64,000 nucleotides of DNA. Origin: Moritella yayanosii (GTDB lineage: Bacteria > Pseudomonadota > Gammaproteobacteria > Enterobacterales > Moritellaceae). The position numbers and the translations under genes are program-made. The notes beneath the pieces were generated by a model, which was not told the origin of the DNA, searched no databases, and worked only from the letters and a program-made list of their open reading frames with translations. Positions 16,828 to 30,046 of the stretch are shown here, in pieces; within the stretch, counting starts at the first letter, position 1, and each line of letters starts with the position of its first letter. The stretch covers positions 2,790,001-2,854,000 of the forward strand of contig NZ_LS483250.1 of assembly GCF_900465055.1 (NCBI RefSeq). Direction: 5' to 3'.

Positions 16828-19341
16828 TTAAACGATTTCGATTGGACCACCAAATGCATTAACGGCCGGTGCTTTACCTTTGAATTTCTCAAACTCTACC
16901 TGACAAGTATTGGCCGAGGTTGCTTGCGCCAGTTCAGAAGTACCCACATCCATGGTTAAATTGTTTGGATCGCCGTAAGTACACAGTGAACCGATGCTTT
17001 CATCTTCAGGGCTATACCAAGCACCCTCTTCAATACGGATCACATCCACCGGATAGTTATCATCAATGACCGCACCCGCGAGTAACTGACCACGGTCGTT
17101 AAATACGCGCACGATATCACCGTCTTTAATGCCACGTTTCTTCGCATCTGCCGAATTCATGTAAACGGGCTCACGACCTTGCACTGTGTATGTGGCACGG
17201 AACGCTTCTGATTCACACATTTGTGAATGCAGGCGTTTGTCTGGGTGACAAGATTGCATCCACACCGGGAATTTATCCGACAATGGACCACCATGTGAAC
17301 GTTCGTCTTTCTCGAACCACATTGGGTGACCTTTACAGTACTCATAACCAAAACGAGCGATCTTACGGCTGTAAATCTCAATGAAACCAGATGGCGTGCC
17401 CAGCGCATTCACTTCAGGATCTTCACGGAAGTCGGCGTGGCGCGTCCAGTTTTCACCGTCACCAAAGTGGAAGTAACCTTCTTTCCAGAATTCGTGGAAG
17501 TCAGGCATATCCCATTTACCCGCATTGGCATCTTTAGATTCATTATACAGCTGCTCTAACCACTGCACTTCACTCTTACCTTGGGTATAGTCTTTACTCT
17601 TGCCCCAACGTTTCGTTAGTTCAGTAAATATCTCAAAGTCGGTTTTAGATTGGAACAGTGGGTCGACGAGTTTCTTCATACCCAACAAACCTTTGGCGCG
17701 GTATGAGCCATAGATATCGAGATCGTTACGTTCGTACTGCGTACAAGCCGGTAACACGATATCAGAGAAACGACACGTTGCTGTCCAATTGTAATCAATC
17801 GCGATCACCGTTTCCAGTTTCTGGAATGCGGCTTTCATCTTGTTACGATCTTGATGACGGTGCCAAGGATTACAACCCGTGAATATCATCATGCGAATAT
17901 CAGGAAAAGTAATTTTCGAACCATTGGCCTCGATCACTTTACCCGGGTTTAGCAAGGCATCAACAAAACGCGCGACCGGTAAGGTACTGCTTGCACCTCT
18001 AAAATCTTTACTTTCGTGACGAATTGGCTTGCTTGAATCAGGGTTACGTGGGAATGCACCCGCGCCAACTGCACCTGAGCTAGGCACACCAATCGAGCTA
18101 TAGTGATGGCCATAACTGATACCGCCACCAGGCAGACCGATTTGACCGATCATGGTCGCTAATACCGCGCCCATCCAATAAGGTTGTTCACCGTGTTGCT
18201 GACGTTGAATTGACCAGCCAAATAATAATTGGGTACGACCATTGGTGATCAAACGAGCAAAGTCACGGATGTAATCCGCTGGCACACCACAAATTGCACT
18301 TGCCCATTCCGGGGTTTTCTCTACTTTGTCTTCAGTTTCACCTTGCACGTATTGCAAGAACTTATCGAAACCAAGTGCATAAGTATCAATGAATTTCTGA
18401 TCATGCAGATCTTCTTTTACCATCGTATGGGCGACAGCAAGCATGAAGGGTACATCAGTGTGTGGATTGATGTAACAGTGTTCATTGCCTAAGAAGTTTT
18501 GCGTTTTGTTCTTCACTGGATCAACACTGATCACTCGAATTTTGTTCTGTGCAACTTTGTCTTTTAGCTCATCCATGTACTGCATGGCATCATGGGTTTC
18601 ACAGTTCCAACCTACTTGGAGGTTTTTCACTGGATCCGTTGCCCATAAAATAATGGTTTTACTGTTATCTAAGATCAACGGCCATGATGTGCCCGGCGCA
18701 TATACTTCTGTCGAACCAAGTACATAAGGTAGAATAGTTTGACCAGCACCGGTTGAGTAATCGCCCACGTCTTTTACTGAGCTACCGTGCATGGCGATGG
18801 CACGTGCCATGTGGCTACCACAGCTGTGCAGTTGACCCGTAGCACGCCAACCGTTAGCACCAGTATGCAGACCTGATGGACCATAGGTATTTTGTACACG
18901 CTCTAACTCTTCGTAGAACATGTCTAATGCTTGATCCCAAGTAACACGGATGAAACGATTATCACCACGCTGTGAGGTATCACTCTTCTCACGCTTTAAA
19001 TACCAATCTAAACGTACCATAGGGTAACGTACGCGTGATGGGCTATAGATAATACCTTCAATACCTTTGAGCATATCAGTTGGATGTTTATCTAATTCAA
19101 AGGCTTTAATTTCGGTCACTTTACCGCCATGGATCTTGGCACGGAACGCACCCCAGTGCGACCCCGTTAATTTCCATTCAGCACGCTCAGCCATTGTCGT
19201 GGCGTTAGCCATTTTTGGCACTAATAAGCTAGGACCAATAACCGCGACTGCAGATGTCGCCATCACGCCCTTTAAAAAGGCGCGACGACTGACCGATACA
19301 TTGTCATTATTAGACTTTTTGTCTCTATTAAACATAGTCAT
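16828..19341 (-). CDS. torA: Periplasmic trimethylamine-N-oxide reductase TorA
   Basis: The product is a molybdopterin enzyme close in length to E. coli TorA (848 residues). It begins with a Tat signal (SRRAFLKG, then a hydrophobic stretch ending ANA). It has the ligand-serine segment DYSTGAGQ and the C-terminal molydopterin-dinucleotide-binding half ([14 protein letters not shown]). It reduces TMAO, abundant in marine animals, to trimethylamine with electrons from TorC. I choose the ATG at 19341 (GAGA 4 bases ahead). Alternatives are 19335 and 19365, the last overlapping torC. Confidence 0.95.
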   Translation of the reverse strand: MTMFNRDKKSNNDNVSVSRRAFLKGVMATSAVAVIGPSLLVPKMANATTMAERAEWKLTGSHWGAFRAKIHGGKVTEIKAFELDKHPTDMLKGIEGIIYSPSRVRYPMVRLDWYLKREKSDTSQRGDNRFIRVTWDQALDMFYEELERVQNTYGPSGLHTGANGWRATGQLHSCGSHMARAIAMHGSSVKDVGDYSTGAGQTILPYVLGSTEVYAPGTSWPLILDNSKTIILWATDPVKNLQVGWNCETHDAMQYMDELKDKVAQNKIRVISVDPVKNKTQNFLGNEHCYINPHTDVPFMLAVAHTMVKEDLHDQKFIDTYALGFDKFLQYVQGETEDKVEKTPEWASAICGVPADYIRDFARLITNGRTQLLFGWSIQRQQHGEQPYWMGAVLATMIGQIGLPGGGISYGHHYSSIGVPSSGAVGAGAFPRNPDSSKPIRHESKDFRGASSTLPVARFVDALLNPGKVIEANGSKITFPDIRMMIFTGCNPWHRHQDRNKMKAAFQKLETVIAIDYNWTATCRFSDIVLPACTQYERNDLDIYGSYRAKGLLGMKKLVDPLFQSKTDFEIFTELTKRWGKSKDYTQGKSEVQWLEQLYNESKDANAGKWDMPDFHEFWKEGYFHFGDGENWTRHADFREDPEVNALGTPSGFIEIYSRKIARFGYEYCKGHPMWFEKDERSHGGPLSDKFPVWMQSCHPDKRLHSQMCESEAFRATYTVQGREPVYMNSADAKKRGIKDGDIVRVFNDRGQLLAGAVIDDNYPVDVIRIEEGAWYSPEDESIGSLCTYGDPNNLTMDVGTSELAQATSANTCQVEFEKFKGKAPAVNAFGGPIEIV

Positions 19342-19354
19342 AGTTCTCTTTGAA

Positions 19355-20548
19355 TTAGTGAGCATCGTTGCTGTAATCAGATGAATGATTTTGTAAGTAC
19401 TTCAAGATAACGTCATGTGTATCGCCATCTAAGTTTACAAAACCTTGCATGCCGGCAAACATACCAACCCACGTATTAGCATCGAAATGAGCTTCTGCTG
19501 GTTGGGTATGACAAACACTACAGGTTGTTTGGTAAGCGTCTTTCGCATAATCCCAAATATTTTGTAGATTTTCTTCATAACCTTTTTTATCCACCCATAA
19601 TGTGAACGTTACTTGTTCCCACGGTAGGCCAGTTAAATCGTCTTCTTTCTTATCACCACGAATGAATAGTGATTCATCTTGTGATGCTTCTTTTGATAAT
19701 GTTGCTTGCACAATATTTTTAGCAAAATCAAAATACAGTACGCGACCGTAACCTTTGGCTTTATGCCACGTCACTAATTCAACTTGCAGACGTTTACCTG
19801 ATTCAGCGATCACTTTAAACTTAGTCGCAGGTGTTAGTACACCCAGATACTCAGGTTCTTTGGCATCTTTATAAAGTGGCGTTTGTACCAGCGAGTAGTA
19901 CTCTTTACCAATTTCAAATGAGTGACCTTCTAGGTTTCTCGCCATTTTACCCAGTTCACTGATTGCAGACGTATCCATTTCTGGAAGCTGATGGGCAATA
20001 CCTTTATGACAATCTAGGCAAGATTGATCACGCTCTGCCGCTCTACGCATTTGTACTTGCGCACGTTCAGACATTTTAGTGAAATCCATGCTTTTATAGT
20101 CATGACAATTACGACATTCGAGTGACCCATTGGCTTTGAATCGAGCCCATTCGTTTTGCGCTAGATGTAAACGCTTAGATTCGAATTTCTCTTTGGTATT
20201 AACAGTACCCAGTAACCAACCAAAGACGTCTTTACTGGCACGGGCTTTCGCGGCCATTTTGTCAGACCAATTGTGTGGTACGTGACAATCAGGGCAAGTC
20301 GCACGCACACCACTACGGTTTGACCAGTGGATCGTACTTTGAATTTCTTTATAGTTATTTTCTTTCATACTGTGGCAAGAAATACAAAATGCTTCGGTAT
20401 TTGTTGCTTCTAACGCAGTATTGAAACCACCCCAGAAAATGATACCAGCAAGGAAAGCACCACAAGTAATAATACCTAAAGAGATATGCTTGCTCGGTTT
20501 GTTAAACACACGCCAAGAGCGCGCGATCATGGAAAATAATTTTTTCAT
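19355..20548 (-). CDS. torC: Pentaheme c-type cytochrome TorC
   Basis: The 397-residue product has one N-terminal membrane anchor (~22-45) and five CxxCH heme sites (C55, C85, C145, C177 and C342). Four lie in the NapC/NirT-like domain and one in the C-terminal TorA-binding domain. This is the layout of TorC, which passes electrons from menaquinol to TorA in the periplasm. It lies between torE and torA in one operon. Confidence 0.96.
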   Translation of the reverse strand: MKKLFSMIARSWRVFNKPSKHISLGIITCGAFLAGIIFWGGFNTALEATNTEAFCISCHSMKENNYKEIQSTIHWSNRSGVRATCPDCHVPHNWSDKMAAKARASKDVFGWLLGTVNTKEKFESKRLHLAQNEWARFKANGSLECRNCHDYKSMDFTKMSERAQVQMRRAAERDQSCLDCHKGIAHQLPEMDTSAISELGKMARNLEGHSFEIGKEYYSLVQTPLYKDAKEPEYLGVLTPATKFKVIAESGKRLQVELVTWHKAKGYGRVLYFDFAKNIVQATLSKEASQDESLFIRGDKKEDDLTGLPWEQVTFTLWVDKKGYEENLQNIWDYAKDAYQTTCSVCHTQPAEAHFDANTWVGMFAGMQGFVNLDGDTHDVILKYLQNHSSDYSNDAH

Positions 20549-20584
20549 TTGAGTGTTACCTGAATAGAATGTAATTGGTTAAAT

Positions 20585-20752
20585 TTATGAATGACCAGGC
20601 AGGCCAAAAAGAATGTTACTCATCCACATAATAAAGCCATAACCAAATACACTAACGGTGGCTAGGATTGGAAATAAAAATACGGTTAAGAAGAGAAATA
20701 ACTTCCACTCACCTTTTTTTTCTGCACCTGTACTGCTTGTCTGTTGTTTCAT
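20585..20752 (-). CDS. torE: TorE/NapE-family small membrane protein
   Basis: The 55-residue protein reads MKQQTSSTGAEKKGEWKL followed by one membrane segment (~17-42) and ends LFGLPGHS. This matches the TorE/NapE pattern found at the head of torECA operons in Shewanella-like bacteria. Its role is unknown. It is first in the operon, 36 bases before torC. Confidence 0.85.
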   Translation of the reverse strand: MKQQTSSTGAEKKGEWKLFLFLTVFLFPILATVSVFGYGFIMWMSNILFGLPGHS

Positions 20753-21090
20753 TTTAATTCCTGCAACAATGATGATCTACAAAATACGGGGTAATTATAG
20801 CGTTTAGAACAGTGTAAAGTAAGGTCACGAAGAAAAAACTGTAACAGATCAAAGAAAACTTAATTCTAAAAATGCTTTATAAAACAACGCTAAATTGCGT
20901 CAACTTGTATAAAATAACCATGAGGATGTGACAACTTATGAAAGGGTTACGTCTAATTGCGTCAACTTGTGTCAATTGATCGCTAATGATCTCATCACAT
21001 AATCATTAACCTGTACTTCTCTCTCGCATAAGGCAGTGATATACCCCCTACATTAGTTTAAAAACGCCAAAATATCTATGAACTGGGAGA
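20753..21090 (-). promoter_or_regulatory. torE upstream regulatory region with three phased decamers
   Basis: In the 338 bases between msrQ and torE, GTCAACTTGT occurs at 20899-20908 and 20961-20970. A near copy, GACAACTTAT, sits midway at 20930-20939, so all three are exactly 31 bases apart (about three helical turns). The outer two share a 16-base identity starting AATTGCG. This looks like an operator array for a DNA-binding regulator. It does not resemble the E. coli TorR box as I recall it. No torR, torS or torT lies in the window. Confidence 0.55.
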
Positions 21091-21717
21091 TTATGTTTTC
21101 TTAAAAAAACAGTAAATATTGCTTAGTAACTTTATCACTACTTTCCTTCTTTGTGACAACAAGAACACCACTAATAGAGCGTATATAATAGGTTCGATCC
21201 AGCCTGATTTGACTGAAAGATAGTAATGAACAGGGGTTAAAATAGCGGCGAGATAAATGAAATTGTGTAATTTCTGCCAATTTCGTTTCATTTTACGATG
21301 CACCCACATTGGCGAGGTTAACGCTAATAACAGTAAAATTATAAACGCGATCATGCCGAGCCAAATATACGGTCTTTTTACTAATTCTTTAAGTAGTAAA
21401 GCAATATCCCAGCCCAAATCGAGCCAAGCAAACGCCACTAAATGCAAACTTGCATAAAAGAAACAATATAAGCCAACAACACGGCGCGTCGAAATTAATA
21501 AGCCTTCTTTATAACGCTTTGCTAAAGGTGAAATCACCAAGGTGGCGAGTAATAAATTTAACGCGCCTTTACCTAAAAAGTGGATCACGGCTTGCACAGG
21601 GTCGCCACCCAGCGCATCAGCATCAATGGCTAACCCTAAATATACTAATGGCATAATGGCCAGTACATGAATATAGGCCTTAAGGTAAGGCAACCGTTTA
21701 TAGGTTAGCATTGGCAT
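21091..21717 (-). CDS. msrQ: MsrQ heme membrane subunit (YedZ)
   Basis: The 208-residue protein has about six membrane segments of the ferric-reductase-like type. Family landmarks are the DPVQAVIHFLGKGALNLL stretch, SPLAKRY, RRVVGLYCFFYASLHL and WQKLHNFIYLAAILTPVHYYLSVKS, with histidines in helices as heme ligands. It feeds quinone-derived electrons to MsrP. The start codon lies 2 bases after the msrP stop. Confidence 0.94.
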   Translation of the reverse strand: MPMLTYKRLPYLKAYIHVLAIMPLVYLGLAIDADALGGDPVQAVIHFLGKGALNLLLATLVISPLAKRYKEGLLISTRRVVGLYCFFYASLHLVAFAWLDLGWDIALLLKELVKRPYIWLGMIAFIILLLLALTSPMWVHRKMKRNWQKLHNFIYLAAILTPVHYYLSVKSGWIEPIIYALLVVFLLSQRRKVVIKLLSNIYCFFKKT

Positions 21718-21719
21718 AA

Positions 21720-22742
21720 TTAAATGTACCTTTTCAAATCCATACCACGATACAGGTCAGCGACTTCTTCAGCGTAACCATTAAAAGGTAATGTTTTTAT
21801 GCGTTTAGAACTGAAAATACTGCCACTACCGATGCGACGTTCCGATGCTTGACTCCAACGCGGGTGATCGACTGCAGGATTAACATTGGCATAAAATCCA
21901 TATTCACGAGCAGCCAGACGATTCCACGTCGTTGGTGGCTCTTTTTCTAACAAGTGAATTTTAACGATTGATTTGATGCCTTTAAAACCATACTTCCACG
22001 GCACAACCAAGCGGATAGGCGCACCATTTTGCGGCGCTAGCGTTTTACCAAACGTACCCACAGACAACATAGTTAACGGATGCATCGCTTCATCCATACG
22101 TAGACCTTCGACATAGGGCCAATCCAGACTGCCACCTAAATAAGAAGACGCTTGACCCGGCATTTGTTTCGGATCGTATAAGGTTTCAAAGGCGACATAT
22201 TTGGCTTTCGAGGTGGGATTGGCTTTTTTAATAATTTCAGCTAACGAGAAGCCTGTCCACGGGATCACCATCGACCATGCTTCCACACAACGCATCCGGT
22301 AAATACGCTCTTCCAGATCCGCAATCTGGAATAAGTCGTCGTAGCCTAAGGTAATTTCTTTTTCTACCGCGCCAGTGATGGTGAGCGTCCACGGTTCAAC
22401 CTTAAAGTTCTGAGCATTTTTTTGTGGGTCAGTTTTCGCCGTACCAAACTCATAAAAATTATTATGTGAGAGTACTTTTCTCTCTGGTGTCCAGATCTCA
22501 CCATTGGCGTGATCTTTACTGCCAATTAATGTCAATGGCGATTGCACAAAGGCGTTCTTGCTGGCTTTGTTCTTATCACCAGAAAAAATATCAAAGATAC
22601 TGGCTTGCGCTGGACTTGCTGCAGCTAAACCCACACCGACTAGGCCTAATTGCTTGAGGAATTGTCGGCGTTGCTGATAAACTGGTTCCGCAATAACATC
22701 ATTTTCACTTGCTTGAGATTTGTTTTTACACTTAATAATCAT
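21720..22742 (-). CDS. msrP: Protein-methionine-sulfoxide reductase catalytic subunit MsrP (YedY)
   Basis: The 340-residue protein has a Tat signal ([10 protein letters not shown], residues 24-33), then the sulfite-oxidase-like molybdopterin fold. The ligand cysteine is in RCVEAW (C152). It repairs oxidised methionines in periplasmic proteins, with MsrQ as electron donor. It lies in the same orientation as torECA, giving two exported molybdoenzyme systems side by side, but the 338-base gap suggests separate promoters. Confidence 0.95.
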   Translation of the reverse strand: MIIKCKNKSQASENDVIAEPVYQQRRQFLKQLGLVGVGLAAASPAQASIFDIFSGDKNKASKNAFVQSPLTLIGSKDHANGEIWTPERKVLSHNNFYEFGTAKTDPQKNAQNFKVEPWTLTITGAVEKEITLGYDDLFQIADLEERIYRMRCVEAWSMVIPWTGFSLAEIIKKANPTSKAKYVAFETLYDPKQMPGQASSYLGGSLDWPYVEGLRMDEAMHPLTMLSVGTFGKTLAPQNGAPIRLVVPWKYGFKGIKSIVKIHLLEKEPPTTWNRLAAREYGFYANVNPAVDHPRWSQASERRIGSGSIFSSKRIKTLPFNGYAEEVADLYRGMDLKRYI

Positions 22743-22944
22743 TCCGTTACCTGCTTAGTTAACTTCCCATATAGTAATCATGGCCTATTTAAGAAAATTG
22801 TTCATCACAGAATTATCACAATCTCGGCACAAACAGATACCCAAGCGACTTCAAGATGTACAATCAGCAAACCAAAGGTGAGAATATTCAAGGCATAACG
22901 TCGTTTGAGGCGTTATCAATGTCATGCCCGAGCTCATTTTGCTG

Positions 22945-24894
22945 TTATGACTTTTTATAACTGCGCTTTTTCGCTGACTTTTTCTTAAATCGGCCACCCG
23001 CAGGTTTACCGCTCGAAAGACCACGTAAACCATCAGGCAGTGTCGCTTTCGCCTGTTCGATCATGCCTGATAACTGTTGCAATAAACCGTCCATGAAATG
23101 CTGATAACTGGCTTCTTTTTTACTGATACCATCAAGTACCGATTCCCACTGCGCCGTCATATCCGGTAAGGTCGCTGACTCTGGTAAGGCATTAATCAAG
23201 CCTTTACCCGCGTCCGTGGCTAAGATCAGTTTGTTATTACGCACCAGGAAGTTACGTCTAAACAACAGTTCAATAATGCCCGCACGCGTGGCTTCAGTGC
23301 CGAGCCCATCAGTATCTTTCAAGATCTTACGGATCTCACTGTCTTTGACATACCGGGAGATCCCGGTCATCGCCGCAAGTAAAGTGGCATCACTAAAATG
23401 TTTCGGTGGTTGAGTTTGTTTTTCAATGCATTCAGCATGTTGACACAATACCTGGTCGCCTTTTTTAATGGTCGGTAATTGCGCGGCTAATTCTTTCTCA
23501 GCTTCAGTTTGCTTGGCATTACTGGCGGCGGATTTAGGAAATAATATTTTCCAGCCTTGTTTTAAGGTCATTTTTGCTTTGGCAACAAACAAACCACCAA
23601 CGATAGTTATTTCTGCAACTGTGTCGGCGTATTCATAGGGCGGGTAAAATTGACACAAATATTGCCTTGCGACTAATTCATAAATGTTTTTTTCACTGCT
23701 GTTAAGACGCTCTACACTGCTGATTTTTTCAGTCGGTACGATGGCATGGTGGGCCTCAACCTTGCTGTCATTCCAGGCTTTGCTACGTAAACTTTGATCG
23801 GAATTTACCGCTGCTTGCTGCAATGATGCACTGGTTTTAGCGATCGCGTTAATCACCCCACCACGATGATTGTAATGTTCCTTGGGTAAATAACGGCTAT
23901 CTGAACGCGGATAAGTAATGAGTTTATGGCGTTCGTATAAGGCTTGGCAAGTATCTAATACTTGCTGTGCACTCATACCAAAACGTTTCGCACCATCAAT
24001 TTGCAGTGAAGATAGGTTATATGGCAGTGGCGCAGCTTGTTGTTTATTTTTCTTTTCCAACTTAGTCACTTCGCCCGTTTGACCCTGGACGCGACTGACT
24101 ACATTCTCAGCCAGTTTTTTGACCAGAACCCGACCATCTTCATCCATATACGGACGACAAGCGTCACTCGGTTTCCACTTGGCGGTGAACATCTCTTGCT
24201 GCTGGGTTTGTAAATGCGCCAACACTTCATAAAAAGGTTTACTGACAAAGTTGGCGATCTCGATATCACGTCTCACCACTAAACCCAAAATAGGGGTTTG
24301 TACGCGCCCTACTGATAATACCCCTTGGTAACCCACTTTTTGACCTTGCAAAGTATAAGCGCGAGTCATGTTCATGCCATATAACCAATCGGCACGTGAG
24401 CGCGCTAATGCCGACACTGATAAAGGAATAAAGTCACTGTTAGGTTGCAGATTATTCAGCGCTTTTTTCACTGCCGCGGGGTTGAGATCGCTGATCAATA
24501 AACGTTGGGTGGTATTTTTCTTTTTCGCGGGTGTTTTAAGAAATTCAATCACCTCATCCACCAGCAATTGCCCTTCACGATCAGGATCGCCAGCATGCAC
24601 AAGACTGGTGGCTTTTTTTACCAGTCCTCTTAATACGGTCAGTTGTTTACTGGTATTGGGTTTTTTCTTCAGTTGCCAGGTTTCAGGCACGATCGGCAGG
24701 TGCTCTAAACGCCATTTTTTAAACGCGTCATCATAGGCATCCGGTTCTGCTTGTTCGAGCAAATGGCCAATACACCAAGACACCACATCACCGTTACCAA
24801 CTTCAATATAACCTTGATGTTTCTTGTGTGGTTTCGGTAATACCTCGGCAATAGCACGGCCAAGGCTAGGTTTTTCGGCAATATAAAGTTTCAT
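22945..24894 (-). CDS. topB: DNA topoisomerase III
   Basis: I start at 24894 (MKLYIAEKPSLGRAIAEVLPKP), giving 649 residues, close to E. coli TopB (653). The reading frame extends upstream without family similarity. It has the toprim DPDREGQ motif, the catalytic-tyrosine segment ITYPRSDSRYLP and a lysine/arginine-rich C-terminus. It is a type IA enzyme that decatenates DNA and resolves recombination intermediates. No zinc-finger domain is present, as in TopB. Confidence 0.95.
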   Translation of the reverse strand: MKLYIAEKPSLGRAIAEVLPKPHKKHQGYIEVGNGDVVSWCIGHLLEQAEPDAYDDAFKKWRLEHLPIVPETWQLKKKPNTSKQLTVLRGLVKKATSLVHAGDPDREGQLLVDEVIEFLKTPAKKKNTTQRLLISDLNPAAVKKALNNLQPNSDFIPLSVSALARSRADWLYGMNMTRAYTLQGQKVGYQGVLSVGRVQTPILGLVVRRDIEIANFVSKPFYEVLAHLQTQQQEMFTAKWKPSDACRPYMDEDGRVLVKKLAENVVSRVQGQTGEVTKLEKKNKQQAAPLPYNLSSLQIDGAKRFGMSAQQVLDTCQALYERHKLITYPRSDSRYLPKEHYNHRGGVINAIAKTSASLQQAAVNSDQSLRSKAWNDSKVEAHHAIVPTEKISSVERLNSSEKNIYELVARQYLCQFYPPYEYADTVAEITIVGGLFVAKAKMTLKQGWKILFPKSAASNAKQTEAEKELAAQLPTIKKGDQVLCQHAECIEKQTQPPKHFSDATLLAAMTGISRYVKDSEIRKILKDTDGLGTEATRAGIIELLFRRNFLVRNNKLILATDAGKGLINALPESATLPDMTAQWESVLDGISKKEASYQHFMDGLLQQLSGMIEQAKATLPDGLRGLSSGKPAGGRFKKKSAKKRSYKKS

Positions 24895-25159
24895 GATGTG
24901 AATAATTATGGACTGTATGAATAAACAGTTAATGTAGCGAATTTTGCTATCTAAGTCTATGGGGACGCTAGGTAATAGAAAAAATATGCAGACACGAAAC
25001 CTTACAATCATAGATGATAAAATATTAAAATACCACAAACGGCATTTTACACTACTAATTTTCATGTCTACACTTAAAAATGTTATTTCAAACGTAAAGA
25101 TCAACACTTAATAACGCCTTCTACAGTCATCTATTTTTAAACATTAACGGAGTAACATT

Positions 25160-27664
25160 ATGCTACTAAGTAAGGTGCGAACCACGATACCAAGCAAAAT
25201 TAACTTGTTATCAATTATGTTCTTACTATTACTGTTCGCGGCCAGTGCCAGCGCCACACCAATTGTACAATTGAAACTACTGATCATTACCACTGGATCG
25301 GCCGAGCAAGATCAAGGGCTTGATTTAATCGATGATATGCTCGATGAAATGGGTGTGCCCTACGATGTCCTCGATGCAACGCAGACAACACTAACAACCG
25401 ATTTGTTAGTGACAAATAGTCAGGGCAACTACAACGGCATTATTTTAACCGATAGCTCGTTATATAATTGGGGGAGTGGCAGTGTCAATGGCTCTGCATT
25501 TACATTAGACGAATGGAAAATATTACACGCTTACGAACGCGACTATCAGGTACGCGAATCGGTATTATCAGGCTACCCGATGTCAGGAGAATATTTCCGC
25601 GTCACTTATGATTTAGATTATGGTATGGATATGACCTCTATGTCCGCTGGTTTTTCCTTTACCGGGGTTTGGCAACTCGCTAATAACAATGATATATTTG
25701 AATACGTCAATAAGACCAATAACCTCCAAATTACCGATTACACCATAGCTACACATCCAAACTTTGATCCAGATGGTCCCGTTGTCACCCCGCTACTCAC
25801 CGATAAAACATCAGGTAAGATCATGATATCGACGCTGGTATATGCTGACGGCCGCCAAGTGTTATTTTCAAGTATCACCAATGCCAAGTATTTGCTTTAT
25901 TCACAAGTATTAAACTACGAATTTTTAAATTTTGCCACACAGGGGGTATTTATTGGTTCTAGGTATATTTACCTTGCCGCCCACATCGATGATGTATTCA
26001 TCCATGATGAACTGTGGAACCCAGCAACAAATACCACCACAGGCGAGAAACGTTACCGTAATAGTGCCCACGATATCGACAATATCGTCAGGGAAAATAG
26101 CAAGTTTATGGATCAATACACCAACTTAAAGAATTTCAAGCTCGACCTCGCCTTCAATGGTGTCGGTGCAGCCCAAGCATCACCAAGCCCTGTTAGCTTG
26201 ATTTCGACAACAGCACTGTCGATTAACTCGGTAGACCAAGATAGCAATCAAACTGGCGGTAATAAAATCAATGTCGGTACATCGTCATCGATGCGAGAAC
26301 ATGGACTATTACAATTCGAATTGCCGGATGAGATCAGCAATAATGCGGCAATTGCAACACTAAAATTAACCACCAAGAAAGTAAAAGGTGGTACCGAAGA
26401 AAGTACCGGTAGCATCTGCCTAATGATAGAAACATGGACCAATGAAGCAACATGGAATGCAAGAAATGCAGCGAATGCTTGGTTATCATCAGGCGGCTCT
26501 TTCGACCCCAATTATTGCATTGTTTATACCGTTAACAGAAATCGAATTAACCTTAATATTACCAGCTTAATTAATCACTGGAGAACCACGAATTTACCTA
26601 CATTTGACTTACTTATTATGGCTGACAGTGGCACCCTCATTAAAGTATTTACCAGCGAGGAAAAGAAAGAAAGTAAACATCCTAACTTAAAAATCAGCTT
26701 CGCCGCTAATGAGCCACTAACAGATGCGATCGTGACCAATAGAAACGAATTTCGATTTTTAAACCATACCTTTACGCACCGGGATATGTATAAAAGTTCA
26801 GGGGCAACTTATGATATTGCGTTTCAAGAAATTAATGACAATATCGAAGTTTGGCAACGGTTAGGGTTTCCAGAATTCACCACCGCGACTCAAACCCTGG
26901 TGACAGGTAATAATTCCGGCTTAGAGGATTCAGAGGGGTCCAACCAAGCATCATCGATATTTGTTGATTACCCTGAAGGTCATAACCCGGCATTATTTGA
27001 TAGTATGATGGACCTCGGTATTCGTTATATGGCATCAGATATATCCCGTCCAAATCAAGATATTCCTTCTTATGTCCCAGAGACAGATATTTTACTACTG
27101 CCGCGTTATCCAACCTCTTTATTTTATAACGTCACTACACCAGAGGAGTTAACAGACGAATATAATTATATCTTCTATGAGCGCCACATTGATGCGGGTG
27201 ATAACCCCTGCACAATTTCGGGTGCTATTTGTCAACCACGCAACTACAGCGAGATCTTGGCGGCCGAAGCACAAACAACCTTCAGACATATGCTGACCTT
27301 CCGCCCTTGGCCACATTACTTCCATGCAACTAATCTACACGATTATGGTAACGGAGATACCCTGCAATATGATTGGTTATATGCAGTAACAGATTACTTT
27401 AATCAGTTACTTAACTTACCGATCATAAATATGGATTATTACAGCATAGGTGTGATGGTCGAAGAAAAGTTAGCCGCACAAAAAGCAAACCTGCGAGGCA
27501 CTTGGGATCGTAATAATAATACCGTCTCTTTAATCGCCGATGACGCCATCAAAGGCAGAATAACAGGGATTGCAGGCGGTGATTTTTACGGTGGACAACA
27601 TCTCATCACGACCGATATCGATAATCTCGGCCGAACCTTTATTGTTGATCAAGCTAATGAGTAA
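25160..27664 (+). CDS. Secreted Agd3-like (CE18-type) polysaccharide deacetylase with inserted DNRLRE module
   Basis: The 834-residue protein begins with a signal peptide (cleavage near 32). An N-terminal alpha/beta region and a beta-rich region follow (~35-265). The catalytic region has a metal-type motif AAHIDDVF (273-280, D277/D278), and much later FLNHTFTHRDMY (H536, H540), matching the HTxxH motif of carbohydrate deacetylases. Between them, ~345-515, lies a DNRLRE-type beta module (LLQFELPD, NITSLINHW, IKVFTSEE, HPNLKISF). The overall order resembles fungal Agd3, which deacetylates galactosaminogalactan; this is recognition by motif, not a search. GGAG lies 7 bases before the ATG. The next gene starts 3 bases after the stop. 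The nearby pel operon suggests GalNAc polymer as substrate. Confidence 0.7.
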   Translation: MLLSKVRTTIPSKINLLSIMFLLLLFAASASATPIVQLKLLIITTGSAEQDQGLDLIDDMLDEMGVPYDVLDATQTTLTTDLLVTNSQGNYNGIILTDSSLYNWGSGSVNGSAFTLDEWKILHAYERDYQVRESVLSGYPMSGEYFRVTYDLDYGMDMTSMSAGFSFTGVWQLANNNDIFEYVNKTNNLQITDYTIATHPNFDPDGPVVTPLLTDKTSGKIMISTLVYADGRQVLFSSITNAKYLLYSQVLNYEFLNFATQGVFIGSRYIYLAAHIDDVFIHDELWNPATNTTTGEKRYRNSAHDIDNIVRENSKFMDQYTNLKNFKLDLAFNGVGAAQASPSPVSLISTTALSINSVDQDSNQTGGNKINVGTSSSMREHGLLQFELPDEISNNAAIATLKLTTKKVKGGTEESTGSICLMIETWTNEATWNARNAANAWLSSGGSFDPNYCIVYTVNRNRINLNITSLINHWRTTNLPTFDLLIMADSGTLIKVFTSEEKKESKHPNLKISFAANEPLTDAIVTNRNEFRFLNHTFTHRDMYKSSGATYDIAFQEINDNIEVWQRLGFPEFTTATQTLVTGNNSGLEDSEGSNQASSIFVDYPEGHNPALFDSMMDLGIRYMASDISRPNQDIPSYVPETDILLLPRYPTSLFYNVTTPEELTDEYNYIFYERHIDAGDNPCTISGAICQPRNYSEILAAEAQTTFRHMLTFRPWPHYFHATNLHDYGNGDTLQYDWLYAVTDYFNQLLNLPIINMDYYSIGVMVEEKLAAQKANLRGTWDRNNNTVSLIADDAIKGRITGIAGGDFYGGQHLITTDIDNLGRTFIVDQANE

Positions 27665-30026
<2,362 letters not shown>

Positions 30027-30046
<20 letters not shown>

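Noticed and set aside
20920..21000. FNR or CRP site upstream of torE
   Set aside because: TTGATCGCTAATGATC and AATGATCTCATCACA have the wrong half-sites or spacing (5 instead of 6 bases for CRP).
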